Shown here in pieces: positions 9,821-21,725 of a DNA stretch of 64,000 nt. The DNA is taken from contig NW_027488861.1 in assembly GCF_050948215.1 (NCBI RefSeq), positions 62,001 to 126,000 of the forward strand, read 5' to 3'. Made by a program: the position numbers and the translations under genes. The notes under the pieces were generated by a model. The model worked only from the letters and a program-made list of their open reading frames with translations, did not search any database and had not been told where the DNA came from. The first letter of the stretch is position 1. Each line of letters starts with the position of its first letter. This DNA is from Halictus rubicundus (lineage: Eukaryota; Arthropoda; Insecta; Hymenoptera; Halictidae).

Positions 9821-12228
9821 GAAACACACAAACTCTCCTATCACTTAGTCCTAAACACTTTTCATTGACGCCTCCTCAGTCACTCGAGTTTTCCAAACAT
9901 ACGGGCGCCGGGCCGTCGCAACATGATCCGGTCGCCCGCACGCACGCATGCACAATGAACCATTCATCCCACACTATAAGCTACCAAAAACTCATCTTTG
10001 TCGGTTTGTTAGTTCTAGTCCTACAATTTAATGAAAAAAGAGTGACACTTTCTTTTATTTCTGTAAAATCATCGAAATCCTTTGAGACTTGTTCATAGGT
10101 GACTACAACATATTCCAAATGCGAAACATTGTTGCAACAAGAGTCCGATTTCGCGTGGAATGATTCCTATAAGAACAAAGTGAGAGCATATCGTTTCATA
10201 GAGGACGAAATACAGTAAGTTTCTGATACAATCGAGCGAATCAGTTCGAGGGAACGGCGAGAACGTCCGTGACGTCGGCCATTGTGGATGGAAATCATTT
10301 TCTTTAGCCCCCGCCGAGGAATAAAAAGTGTCAGATACTCTCACACTCCTACGATCATACCTACCCTAGCCTACGCCGTTTTAACCATAAGGGCCCCGAA
10401 CCCAATAAATCACCTTCCGGAACTGAGTTTTCGTCGCCCATAGAAAAGTCAACCGTCCTCTCCGTCCTCTCACTCTTCCCCACCCTTTCCTTCTCTACTT
10501 TCTCTTCTTAGAACCAAATCGCAACAAGACTTTAGCCATCCTTGAAATAGACGAAAACCAGACATCCTCTCCAGCGACCATCCCTTGACTTGTTTCCGAC
10601 TTTCACTTTTCCTCCCCCATAATTCTCCTACCCTAAAGTCATCCTTCTCCCCATTTTTCCTTGCATCACCAGCTCAGAATTCATTCGCACTTCGAACCGA
10701 ACGCATCGTGACACTAATTGTATAAAATAAAGAAATCAACTAAGAACGAAAGACTTTCTCCTTCCGGGATCACGACAAAAGTCATGTGCAGCTCCGAAGA
10801 CGCAGGGAATCGAATCGCATAGTTATCGGATGCACCGACCAGCCTCGTTTTCATAACTTACCTTGGCCGGGAAACCATGACGTTGTGAAAACAATTAGTT
10901 AATGGGACGCGGGCCAAGTTTACAAGCTGATCGAGTTACGTTTAATAAAGTCTGAGAATTTTAAACTTTCGTCAACTTGCCCGGTTCGATCTATCGTTTG
11001 AAATTACCGGTCGAATTAACGGGGCTTTTAGGGGTTGTAACCCCCGACGAATTAGATCGGGTTAGATAAACGTGGAAGATCGTGTCATCTATTAACCCTT
11101 AACACCCCAACGTGCTTCTGTATCATAACTGACCACTACTGTCCAAAAGATGGCGAGTGTATAATCGATTAATAAAATGGCTTTTAGCAAACAAATAAGA
11201 TCTATCGGTTTCTAGAAAATCGAAATATGCTCAAGTAGTATGCTCGAGGATTATACGGTTCACACACAATTACAGACGTATTTCGCGCGTCCTCGTATCT
11301 CCGGAAGATAAAAATGAATTTCTTCATCCCCTCAATCAAGAAAACCACTTAGGATATCCTTCGTTTTTACGCGAACAAAGGTGGCTGCTTTGCGGGAAGT
11401 TTTTGGACGGGAAATTAGCGGAGATGTTGACACCGTTGTTGCTCGAACATCTTACTTTTTTGTAATAAGGAATGCCATTGTGGTTAAATAAAAAGAAAAA
11501 TTAAAATCGACTTTTACGGACGTTGCACGCAATTTCGCACAGGAAATAATTCCAAGATATAACGAAAGATAGAAATGTTTCTGATCGGTCTACCTTAGCG
11601 AACTTAAGAAGTTCAGCCATCTTCTTTCCTGCAATAACCACAAAGAAAATGATTATATCCGGCTTTTCAAATTGATTTCAATTATATCTACACTACAAAA
11701 TTCGATAGAATTGAGTAGAATTTTTCTTGATTTTAGATCTACAAAAGTTGCTACCACTGAAAATAAGATTTCGTGGGGTTTCTTAAAGTTTGACTACAGA
11801 AACTGAAAATTGCCCAAAACATCCGCAGTCCATCGACAACGAATCACTCGCCATAATAAATAAAATATCTCGTTAAGCATCGCGTCCGTGATGAGAGGCA
11901 AAAACCACATGAATTTTTCACACCCCCCAAAATAGAAGGACTCGGCAGTTAAGGTCAAACGTCCCTCGTCATTCTCATAAGGTCATCGAAGTTGAGATAA
12001 GTCACAAGTGATCGAGGTGATCTGGTTATATGTATATGTCAACAACACGGGTCTTGCCAGTGTCAAGGATCGTTCAGGAGACATACCCGAGTCGTGTTAT
12101 GTTCACACTCCTTGGCGTCCGAGGCCTCTCGAGGTTCGTGGATAATTCCGCGGTAGTGGGGATAATTCTGCGACGATTATTATCCAGGCCTCGGCGACAT
12201 ATATAGAAAAATCACTGTTTTGCCTTCC

Positions 12229-12515
12229 TGTAAACAATTAACGTTAACATTGAAACGTCATTCATCGTTATAAATCCATCGAGGTCCGAGGCGGGTCACC
12301 TGCATCCCCTAGGGAGAATAAACCAAAGATTGAGGGGTGGCTTCTCGTCTGGTGGACAGGATATTTCAAGATCGTAAAGATCGTCAGAAATGATAAATGA
12401 AATTTGCAGGAAGTAGTACCTTCCGAACAAATAACGTAAACAATTAACGTTATCAGTAAAAGGTCACGCATCGTCATAAATCCATCGAGGGCGGAGGCAG
12501 GTCACCTGCATGACC
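12229..12515. repeat. Pair of ~80-bp direct repeats
   Basis: Two related blocks (12229-12305 and 12432-12512) share AAACAATTAACGTTA, CATCGT..ATAAATCCATCGAG, and GGTCACCTGCAT. They are separated by about 125 bp of unrelated sequence. Confidence 0.7.
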
Positions 12516-15284
12516 TGGTTTCGGCTCGAACGATCCAGGGGAAGTTCCCCGTTCGATGAAGAACATCATGGCGGCCAAAATCTCGCATAGCCCCTCGCCT
12601 CGCTCTAAACATTCACCATCGAAGAATCGGGTCACTCGTTGACCCAAATTAAATGAAAATATATTTTCCTTTTTAATCACCTGAAAGTGTCGAACATGAC
12701 GTAAAAATTCTTCTGATGTCTTTATGGTTTTGTGTCTGACCTATTTTTGACCTACTTTTGCCATAAACGCCTAAAATTCGCAGCCTAATTCTACGAAATT
12801 GTCGCCGCTTTTGTATAATTTATTCAGAAATTCTGAACCCTTGGTCCTCGGTTTAAAAAGGAACCATTGAAATTATTATTCTTTTTTTTTTTAAGCGAAA
12901 TACAGTCTGGAATATTAAATAATATTTGTAACATATATCTCGTCGAATATCGGTCAACCCCAGGCGAGATTGAATGGTTCCCAGGCGAACCCGGGACTAG
13001 GTGCGGTTATCTTTTTATTGTTTTGGGGGCCACGCATCGTCATTGGAGAACGCAGCGCTTCGCGGGACGTCTCCACGCCTCACGCCGACGTGGTTCCGGT
13101 CGACCGGTCCAACAATCAGTCGATGTATAACATTCTATTAACTATTGCCGCGTTACGGTCTTCCCTTTTCGCGAACAATGTCGTCGGAACAGAGTTTCAA
13201 AATGGCGAAGTCACGACTCACTCCGAGACCAAAATGTCGGACGAAATTGCAAGGGGAAAGCTCCGTTGAGGAGATTGTTCGACACCATTGTTGCATTTCG
13301 ATAAGAAACTTTCGATTCTTGTATCGAAAACCTTTATAGAAAATAAAATTGTTCTAAATAAATAAGTTGATCGTAAAAAATAAAAACTAGATGAAAATGT
13401 GCCTGTTCTTTCAACAACTATCATAAATTGAACATAATATTCTCCAATTTTTCTAACACCTTCACAATTTAGCTTTCCAGTTTCCATTTTTCTATAAATG
13501 CACAAAATCCACAGCGAACAAAAATTAGCACTCAACGATGTTTGTTTATTGCCCGTTGTTCAATTCCATTTTTGACAATCCACTCTCGACAATCGCGTTC
13601 GATACGTTGTTCCACGGATTGCACGTCGCAATTAACACGGGCCGGAAGTCACCGCGCATAATTTTGCGTAAAGAGAGTTATACACTGTCAAATGGCGGAA
13701 GACGAACACTGCGGGCTTAATTGTGATCCTTATTGGGCCCACCGTGAAATATGGAACAAGAAGCGGATCGCGTGTAATTGTATGCGCCTTCCATTCGGGC
13801 GCACACGATCCCGGCCAACGGAATTACCATATAATACCCTGCGGGAATAATGATTCCCCTCTGTAACGCAAATTTTTCGAACGGAGATCGAGATTCGAAT
13901 TTTTACGACTAATCGAGAAAGTCCGTCACGTGCGCGATTTCAACGGGAATATCTACATATGTCAGGTATGCAGACAAGAACTTTTTCATCCCATTTTTCC
14001 GTTTGTATCAAACGCCAATGCAATTCGATGAATAAATATGAACTTCCCGGAGCAAGCGAAAAATCCCTCAGCGAAATAGTCAATCGAAGTTTTCTTGTGA
14101 GGTTTAAAGCAAACGCGAAGTATTCGTCAAACAATTTGATTATTTATTAAATTATTTCTTAATCTATTTAATAATCAGAATAATTATTGTTAGAATACGA
14201 TAGAATTTCGTGGCTTGATTTCGAGAAATATTGTAGTCGAATACCGTTGTCTGGCCCTCCGGAATTTTAATTAAAAATTCCGTAAAATTAACAGAGCTAT
14301 GGCACGCGATCAGTTCATGCTCCTACGATACTCAGCACGACACGTAGAACGTAAAACGCGTTGTTTGGGACAATTCTAATTTCTTAAAATCTTTATTAAC
14401 AGTTAGAATTTCTAACAACGATGATACTATTAAAATAAATTGTTTCATGGGATTTTCCGTAAAAATTGCTTTCTCTCGGAACGTTCACGATTCACAGGCT
14501 CAATTCACTGTTACAAAGGAAATCATGAAAAATATCAGGTCACTTTGAATTGTCACTTTTAGATAGACACAAGACGTCAGAAATGACGCTTTTATATCGA
14601 CAATAACTATATTTTCCTGTCGAAGCAATTTTCTTTCGTTACGTCAACGGTATGACGAATCGCCCTAAAAGTTTCAATCGAATCGGTCGCACGGTCTCTG
14701 GGAAAGCAATTCCGAAAGATCAGCAAATTTCACAGTGTCCAACAATATCTTCTCCTGTCCCTTGCGCCACTATTTTATTTGATTCATCAAACGCTACGTC
14801 TGTATCACCTGTAACAGCTTTTTCACGATATGCCCAAAGGGAGACGGTTCACTCTATGACGTAGGTAGATTTTGCCTACAACCTTTAATTTTTAACGTTG
14901 AAATGATGATTTCACATCATTTTATACAAATATCGAGAACACGTTCAGTCAGATTTTCAACGATTTCGAGCGTATGTCCGAAGAAACAAAAAAATTAATT
15001 TATCCTCTAAAAATCTTCAGAAAATCTCATATTATATTATTTTATTAATTTTATACAAAAATATTATACAATAAATACGCCATTCTACTCGGGCGAGTCC
15101 AAAGAATCGTCGCGTGTGAAAAGAGTTCGCGTATCTTTTGCAGTTAAAGCAGGACAAATGGTTAAAGTTGTAGATTGTCGTCACTAAATAAAAATCAAAA
15201 ATACAAGATAAAGATCCACAGTCTAGTTATTACATTATTTTCTGTTCGTTAGAATTGTTGAAAGAAGGAATACATTTTTACTTA

Positions 15285-15341
15285 ACTTCTGTTCTCTGCA
15301 ATTTTCAATAAAGAAAAAAAAAAATTGCAGAGAACAGAAGT
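15285..15341. repeat. Perfect 21-bp inverted repeat hairpin
   Basis: ACTTCTGTTCTCTGCAATTTT (15285-15305) is followed by a 15-base A-rich loop and its exact complement (15321-15341). The stem is long enough to form a stable RNA hairpin if transcribed. No element identity. Confidence 0.85.
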
Positions 15342-17989
15342 CGATGTGTAATCATTGCAGAATATACTTTTTATAATAACTTTTACCATAACAATAAATT
15401 TTATATAACTTTTTCTTCAGCGAAAATGTTCTGCTCGGCTTCGTTAAGTAGTTATTAACGAAAAACGCGGGTCAATCAGAGCGCGGATACATTGAAAATT
15501 TTTAAAAATATTTATGTAGATCTGTGTCGATTATATAGGTTGTGAAAATTTTTAAGCGAATGGATCGTGTTTTTGAATTTTTAGAAAAGTCCTCTTCACC
15601 CAAAATCAAATTTTTGAACGCGTCATAAATTTTGCTTTAACAATCGGGGTCTGCCGATGAAAATTTCAAAAAGCGAGAATTAATTTCGGGAGAGTCTTAC
15701 AATTAGGAAAAATTGGCTTGATAAAATCTCCCCCAACTGTGAATCTGCATTTCCATTTGACTTCTCGACGCTAGTTGCAGCTTAATAAATTACTACCCCG
15801 ATTGCTACACATAGTTTCGCTGCTTCTTGCTGCACCGAGCGCACCATCCTGGTGGTCTTTAATTATGTAACTTCGAACTCTCTGGATTCGCCCCGCACAT
15901 TGCAGCCCGCCCTTTGATTCCCCTACACCCACTGCGGCTTGCACCTGCAACAGTCCGCGGACTACATTCAGCATAGTTTCGTCTTTATTGGATTACGCGT
16001 TCGCCGGACCGACGCGCGTCACTCACACTTCCATTGTAACGCTGTACTATCAACAGACAATGCTTTCGTGATTAGCGCGATTCGGATTGTAACTGGAAAT
16101 CGCTTGCCTGCCTCTGTATCAAAGTTCGGTCTTAGTCAAACAATTCGAAAGTAATTTAAAATAATTTAAAAATTAACTTGAATTATTAAAGTTTATTCGC
16201 AATAACGAAGGATAAATAAAATTTTAGTTGTTTCCCCATTATTCGTGTCAAATTCGTCATTAATTCGTTTCCCGTTCGTCGAATGCCGTATTCTCTCCGT
16301 AACTGTCGAAAAGATCTCTACCGTAATTGTCCAAAATGTATCCGCACCGTGGGAACTTTATAAACATTTAATCATGTGTATGAAATATTCGAAGACAGTT
16401 AGATTTTCAGAGTGGAGCTGTTAACGCTTCAATTGCAACATTTTTTAACGTATTTTTGAAAATTAAGAGAAACTCAGAAAAATAAAATTAGCTTAACCAA
16501 GTAATTATTTACTCGAGTAAATGTACAAGTTTTTGATGTGCAACGAAATAGCAGTGATTCGTTTATAAAAATTGGTCGAATAAATAATATTGGTTATTTG
16601 TCACTGACAAAGATTTTGAGACAGTAGGGATTTTTGAAGGACTTTTAGGGCCACTTCGAATGTATCAACCAGTATCCTGACCTGCCAACCTCTCTTGTTT
16701 GTTGAATATTGAAGCAAGTAGTACAGAGTACGATTAATCCGGCGTCTGCAAAACAAAAGTTTATGAAACATTACCGTCTATAGTATTAACTCTCGAACTT
16801 TCTACTGCGGTGAATTCCGTAAAGTCTTCTGGCTTCTTAAATTATTTTACGCTCGAAACTTGAGACAAACGAAGTTAATAGGAAGTATCGTTTCCTTTAC
16901 ATCGTTACAGTAGTTGAAGAAGAGTACCTCAAGAAGTTGTTATGCGAGAATTTCCTACCTCCCGTAATTTATTTTCGGTTCATTATTAATTCGGGGTATG
17001 TCCGCCACAAATCATTAAATACATTATTACATTTTCTATGATTACAAACAATATTATTAATACTCCAAAAGAAATTATAAATTTACTGACAGCAAAATTC
17101 GTGTTTCTCATTTTTAAGGTTATAGATTAGTTGTTTCAACTGTTAGATAATCGCGACAGAGATAAATAAAAATTTAAAAAACATGAAACATTGACTGCAG
17201 AATAACTAAGAGTATAACGCGAGCCAAAATGGTGGGCACTTCGCGCCGAAGTTTGCCGATTATTTTTCGAGAATTTTCGGGGTTTCCTCATCGCTATGTT
17301 GCGAAACACACAATTCCCAGATCACACGAGCAAAAATACATGATATGTCAATTCATGTGATGATAATATGTCAATATATGATAGTGTGTCCTTGGAGCGC
17401 TGGGAAACATTTCGTGTCGGTAGAGTAATGGCGGTTTCCTGTTGCGCGGTTCGTGCGTATTCCTTCGCGAATCTGTTCCACGTTTAATCATTTTGAGGGT
17501 TTTTTTCTCTCTTTGGTTACCAGCCACTGCCGTGCTGCACTTCTCGCGGAAATAGTTTTTCAAACAATCAACAGGTGGTAGGTAGGCCGCGTCTGATGAA
17601 GCAGGTATCGATTAGAAAGAAATAGGCAAAACGGCGGCGGATGTAGGACGGAAATATTTTATGGACCTTGTTTCTTTATACACAATTGCGACAATGTTGT
17701 TAAAATAATCAACAAGGTGTGTACCAATTAAAATCAATTTTTTAAGAATTCACAATAAAGGGGAAGGATGAGCCTATGTAATACGGAAATCAGTTTTTCG
17801 GTCATATTTGTTTTTATACAATTGCAAGGATTTTTTTAAACGTACAACAAAGTGTACTCTTTACAATAATACCAGAATTACATCGATTAATTTATCAACC
17901 ATATTTATTTTCGTAGAACATCGAGAATTTTTCTACTCAGTCACCACAAAGTAGTCCGTTTCTACTAGAACAACCCTTAACCTCTTAAC

Positions 17990-18053
17990 TTAAAAGCCCG
18001 AGAATACTCGGGTATTATACACACTATTACAAAATAATTGTTAAGTTAAGAGG
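17990..18053. repeat. Short inverted repeat with CCTCTTAACTTA ends
   Basis: A 64-bp unit with ends CCTCTTAACTTA and TAAGTTAAGAGG and an internal palindrome CCCGAGAATACTCGGG. TTAA precedes the left end, but the right flank is ATAA, so a piggyBac-type origin is only possible. The inner palindrome parallels those inside the TTAA element at 33604. Confidence 0.5.
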
Positions 18054-18941
18054 ATAAATCGATTCGTTGATTTTTCTCGAATAAATTCTCAAAAATGTCC
18101 TCTTCCACAATAACGGAGGAGTAATGTTCGAAACTGAATTATAACTATTCAGAGACTATATCAATATTTTCCCCTATTTTTTGCCTGTAGGAAGTTCTGA
18201 AATAAAAGAGAGGAAATGATTGAGAAATTATCTTGTTTAATTAGGAAATTTTAAGGAAACCTGTTCCGTCGCAAGGAACAATTCAAGCGGTGCTTGCCTT
18301 CGGACAATCGTTTATGATACGCTCGTAACTAAGTGATTACTTTCAATGATTAGGCACGGCGCAACAGTGACGACCATCCAGGCTCGCATCACAGCCTGTC
18401 TTTCGTTTGTTTTCACTTCTATGGTTGCGGGACGTCATAAATTAAGTCCTACGAAGGACCACCCAAAATAAAAGAGCACTGGGCAAGGCCCATTCAGCTC
18501 ACCTAAACAGGGTGACAATCAGTCAAGGATGCGCTGATTGAGCAACACACCTTTCAGCATAACCAATCAGTGCACTTCCTCTCCCATGAGGACCGCCCTC
18601 TCAATACATAGAGAAGCCTCACAATTGTTACGTATGGAGACGTTCTCCACGTTTATTTCGATTAGAATTTCTAATCTCTTTTCTGAGAACGAAAAGCGTC
18701 CCAACAGGCCCCTTTTATTAACGAAAGATACTGTATGCCTTCTTTATATCAAAATCTCTAGACACTCCCTTCTGGCATCCGTTAATCAATATTCTGATAG
18801 GAAATAGCCCGGATAACCTTCATTAACCGCTTTCAACGAAAATCTAACCGAGGCCTGCTTTTCATTAGAAGTGACAAAAAATGTGACTGTGACCCTACGC
18901 GAAATCAAATCTTAAACAGAGTACCCCTTTCATTTTCAAGG

Positions 18942-18948
18942 TATATAA
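18942..18948 (+). promoter_or_regulatory. TATA box of the solo LTR
   Basis: TATATAAA about 317 bp into the LTR, conserved in the related LTR at 52909 and in the copy at 57707, in a CAAGGTATATAAACCCATT context. It marks the probable U3/R boundary. Confidence 0.6.
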
Positions 18949-19441
18949 ACCCATTCGTTTTCATCCTCTTTGGTTAGTCGAGAAGCGGTTCAGTCAAGAT
19001 TCAGACGCGGTTCAGTACTCGTGCAGTCACGTCGCGTCAAGTCTAGTGAGATCGGGTTAAAGTCCCTTTCGAATCAATTCGTAAACTTATAGATTCCGTT
19101 AGTTCGGTATATATTCTATTTGGCATTAAACAATCGCTATCTAACCCCGCATTGCCAGTGCGTCAACACCGTGCATCATAGGTAACAAATCCTCAAATTG
19201 TACATTCACTCGCGACACAAACAACAACATTTGTAATTAGCTTAAATCAGAATATATTTGTCCTGTTTGTTAACTCGCGTAATCTACAACCCTTAATTAT
19301 TGCCCAATATCCTAATCTAATAATTGAACGTTCCCACACGATACAATCTTACCGCTCGGATTGTATCAATTAAATTATATAAGTTACGAGGCTTACTAAT
19401 CTTAAATTCAAATCAACGAATATTTCTCCCACCTAGCGGAT

Positions 19442-19599
19442 CCCCGATTTCGCATTGGGTTCTTCCGTATCCTAGCAGCTCCCTGATTTAGCATCAGGTG
19501 CGTCTGCGTTTGACTCCAACCTCCCAGAGGTTCCCTGATTTCGCATCAGGTGCGTCCTCGACGTCAACTATCCTAGCGGCTCCCCGATTTCGCATTGGG
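19442..19599 (+). repeat. Array of four covarying hairpins in the LTR leader
   Basis: Four 18-nt units (19442, 19481, 19533, 19582) have the form CCCYGAT-TTCGC-ATYRGG, each preceded by a CTAGCGGCTC-like box and followed by TGCGTC or TTCTTC. Arms pair as a six-base stem with a five-base loop. Where the left arm has T the right arm has A (CCCTGAT/ATCAGG), and where it has C the right has G (CCCCGAT/ATTGGG), so pairing is kept while sequence changes. They lie downstream of the TATA box and would be in RNA. Confidence 0.7.
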
Positions 19600-19699
19600 T
19601 GCGTCCGCGTACCTAACTAACAAATTGAAACCATATTCCTGGGGTAACAACCCCTCGCCGGCCTCTCGCGTTGCTCGCAGCCCTGGCTCGTAACACAAT

Positions 19700-20248
19700 C
19701 AAGATCCGACGCGAAACGCTCTCGCGATCTAAAACAATCACACGAGACGAATCGACGCGTCTAAGGCAGGGCCTGCTAGATCAGCCTTACTGACGAATCC
19801 TCTAGCAGCTTCCGACTAAATTCAGCAACTCAATATTTGAAACAGCTGTCCAAAATTAATTTGGCGGACAGTAAACCGCGGCGGTATCGGGAGTGACGCG
19901 TCCGCGACCACCGGGCCCAAGATTTACGACCTTGGGCGGAACAATCGTCCGCGTGTCATTTTCAAAAACAATTCCGCACCGAACAAACCCCGAAGATTCA
20001 AGACACGGGTCTGGCGAGCTCGCGAGTTGTAATTCGCTCGTCCGACAGCGTCGATCAATGTCGTTCCGCTATCGAGTTTTCGCTATCGATACAGGTACTT
20101 TAAACCGTTCAGAAGGTTCAAGCCGCCAGGTAGACTATTCCAAGGGTGCCAAGGTCATACGGGAGAATCTACCAAGGGTTCCCGGCGCGTCGCGTAGATT
20201 CGCTCAATTAGGTGCATCGGTTTCTTCCACTTTCTCTTACACCCTCCG

Positions 20249-20291
<43 letters not shown>

Positions 20292-21137
20292 CTCACGCTG
20301 GAATTCATGGAATCCCCGAGCGTGGTCCACCAGAATGTTCCAATTTACTGGAACACGATCGCCGACAGTCGAATGGCTTCCAATTGCTCCAAAGACTCCT
20401 CCGTCCGGGATCACATATCTCTGACCCGGGTTCCGCGTGCTCGACAAATTGTTGCTCTCCAGCCCCCATTTAGCTGCGATATTATTCATCGGCGAGCTTA
20501 TCTTCTGTTTCGACGTCCGAGCCACTTGTTTAGCCCCTGTGTAAAATGAAGGGTATGAAATCACCTTCCTGGACGGCCATTAATCTAACAAATTCATTCG
20601 TTGATGTCCGGTTCTCGGAAAATTAGCTGGATTAATAATTGCGAAGCTTGTTGGGACCGTTTATCATTATGTAAATTGAAATATCTGCTAAACTAATCAT
20701 TTTTCACATGCTCAACACTTTTTTGAAGTATACAAACACGGATAGATTCGCGTGGGTTGGCACGAAAATATCCTGTTGCACAATGGCGAGACACGATTTT
20801 TTCGTTGCATCAGTTTTGATAAAGTCGGTGATCTTCCCAGCTCGTGGAGAGTTGTGGAGATCGTGAAGATGTGCTTTGCACATACGATTTTCGAGGTTAA
20901 AAATAGTATATGTAGACTGCGGGTTTGTATGCGTTCATATTATTTATACAATTCAATTCGATGCAACACGCGTCGGCGAGCACACGCCGGCCCTGCGGCA
21001 AGGATCAACCCACACACCGAAGGAAACCAGGGGAGTACCGAGGGAACCAGCAGCCTGCCGATACCAGTGCGTTACCCCCAAAAATCGGCCGATCGACGCG
21101 AGGACCAGCCAGGATCCAGGGAGCTTCCGCATTCACC
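19700..21137. other. LTR flank without a supported gene
   Basis: Unique-looking DNA with a CT microsatellite. A 218-codon ORF at 19893-20549 begins with a non-ATG codon, runs through the CT repeat and has no family motif, so I do not call it a gene. Confidence 0.5.
20250..20289. repeat. (CT)n microsatellite
   Basis: About 19 CT units. It is the only place where copies A and B of the duplication visibly differ (2 bp longer near 59016-59057). Confidence 0.95.
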
Positions 21138-21692
21138 ATGCAGCCTGCAAGCAGCACAGACGAGAGCCTGGAAGCGTTCTTGGCCGAGCTGGAGGCCGAC
21201 TACCGCCGACACGGACCCTTCGACCCAGAGAAAGCATTCGGACCTCCAGCTGCAGCCACCCGGCGCCCGACGACCGACCCGACCACGGCTGGTCACTCCG
21301 GCGGCCAGCCCGCCGCGGTGGAGTCTCACCTCCGGGGACCCGACGAGGCCACGCCACCAGTTCAGGCCCCAGGCCCCAGGCCGATCCATTCCTCACCCCA
21401 GGCTCGACCAACGAACCGGGGAAATCCGCCACGTCGGAGCCCAGCGACCACATGTAAGGCTTATTGCAATAATGTCGCTAGTTTTTCCGTTTGTACCATG
21501 TACGCGCCGACTTTTCGCGAACCGTACCGCTCCGCTCTCCGAAGAAAGGGGGGGATGCGACGAAACGGCGAAATCCGCGTTCCGTCGCGAGCTCGCACAA
21601 CGGACCCAAGTACGAGCCAATCCGCAACCGTCCCGAGCGCGAACCAATCAGAGCACGCCGCCGCTTCGCGAACATTTCGCGAGAATAAATAA
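21138..21692 (+). CDS. Hypothetical Pro/Arg-rich ORF, doubtful
   Basis: From the ATG at 21138 (MQPASSTDESLEAF) an ORF of 184 codons runs to 21692. The first 30 residues contain an acidic amphipathic stretch (TDESLEAFLAELEADYRRHG); the rest is Pro, Arg and Ala rich. It resembles the low-complexity N-terminus of some retrotransposon gag proteins but has no diagnostic domain. The second half overlaps the promoter-like start of the LTR-like block, so it may be truncated by that insertion. An alternative frame ends at CCACATGTAAGG, which could be a splice donor. Repeated at 59905-60459. Confidence 0.2.
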   Translation: MQPASSTDESLEAFLAELEADYRRHGPFDPEKAFGPPAAATRRPTTDPTTAGHSGGQPAAVESHLRGPDEATPPVQAPGPRPIHSSPQARPTNRGNPPRRSPATTCKAYCNNVASFSVCTMYAPTFREPYRSALRRKGGMRRNGEIRVPSRARTTDPSTSQSATVPSANQSEHAAASRTFRENK

Positions 21693-21725
21693 CGGAGCGA
21701 ACCGCGTTTAGGTCGGAGTTGGCTG

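Larger units (their letters stand above)
9821..18621. other. Long non-coding stretch, no gene seen
   Basis: About 8.8 kb with no ORF longer than about 110 codons and no recognisable protein family. It may be intergenic or intronic host DNA. Local features listed separately are a diverged direct repeat near 12.2-12.5 kb, a 57-bp hairpin at 15285 and an inverted repeat at 17990. No splice-linked exon chain could be supported by eye. Confidence 0.6.
18626..19695 (+). mobile_element. Solo LTR (TGTTACG...CGTAACA family), CAAT target duplication
   Basis: A 1070-bp LTR with inverted tips TGTTACG and CGTAACA, flanked by CAAT at 18622-18625 and 19696-19699. The 4-bp duplication and the lack of an internal region indicate a solo LTR. 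A TATATAA box at 18942-18948 implies a start site near 18970, so the downstream 700 bp would be transcribed leader, including the hairpin array at 19442-19599. Two other members lie at 45277-53856 (split by BEL) and 57391-58460. No internal coding region of this family is in the window; the 4-bp duplication suggests a Gypsy-type integrase. Confidence 0.85.

Noticed and set aside
19442..19599. CRISPR-like or tRNA-like repeats
   Set aside because: Spacers are themselves repeated, units are within an LTR, and no tRNA cloverleaf can be drawn.
19893..20549. 218-codon ORF near the LTR
   Set aside because: Non-ATG start, passes through a CT microsatellite as Leu/Ser repeats, no domain, and its 3' end changes with tract length in copy B.
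20752..21711. 319-codon ORF overlapping two other long frames
   Set aside because: Three long frames overlap in CpG-rich DNA, the start is not ATG, and no domain is visible.
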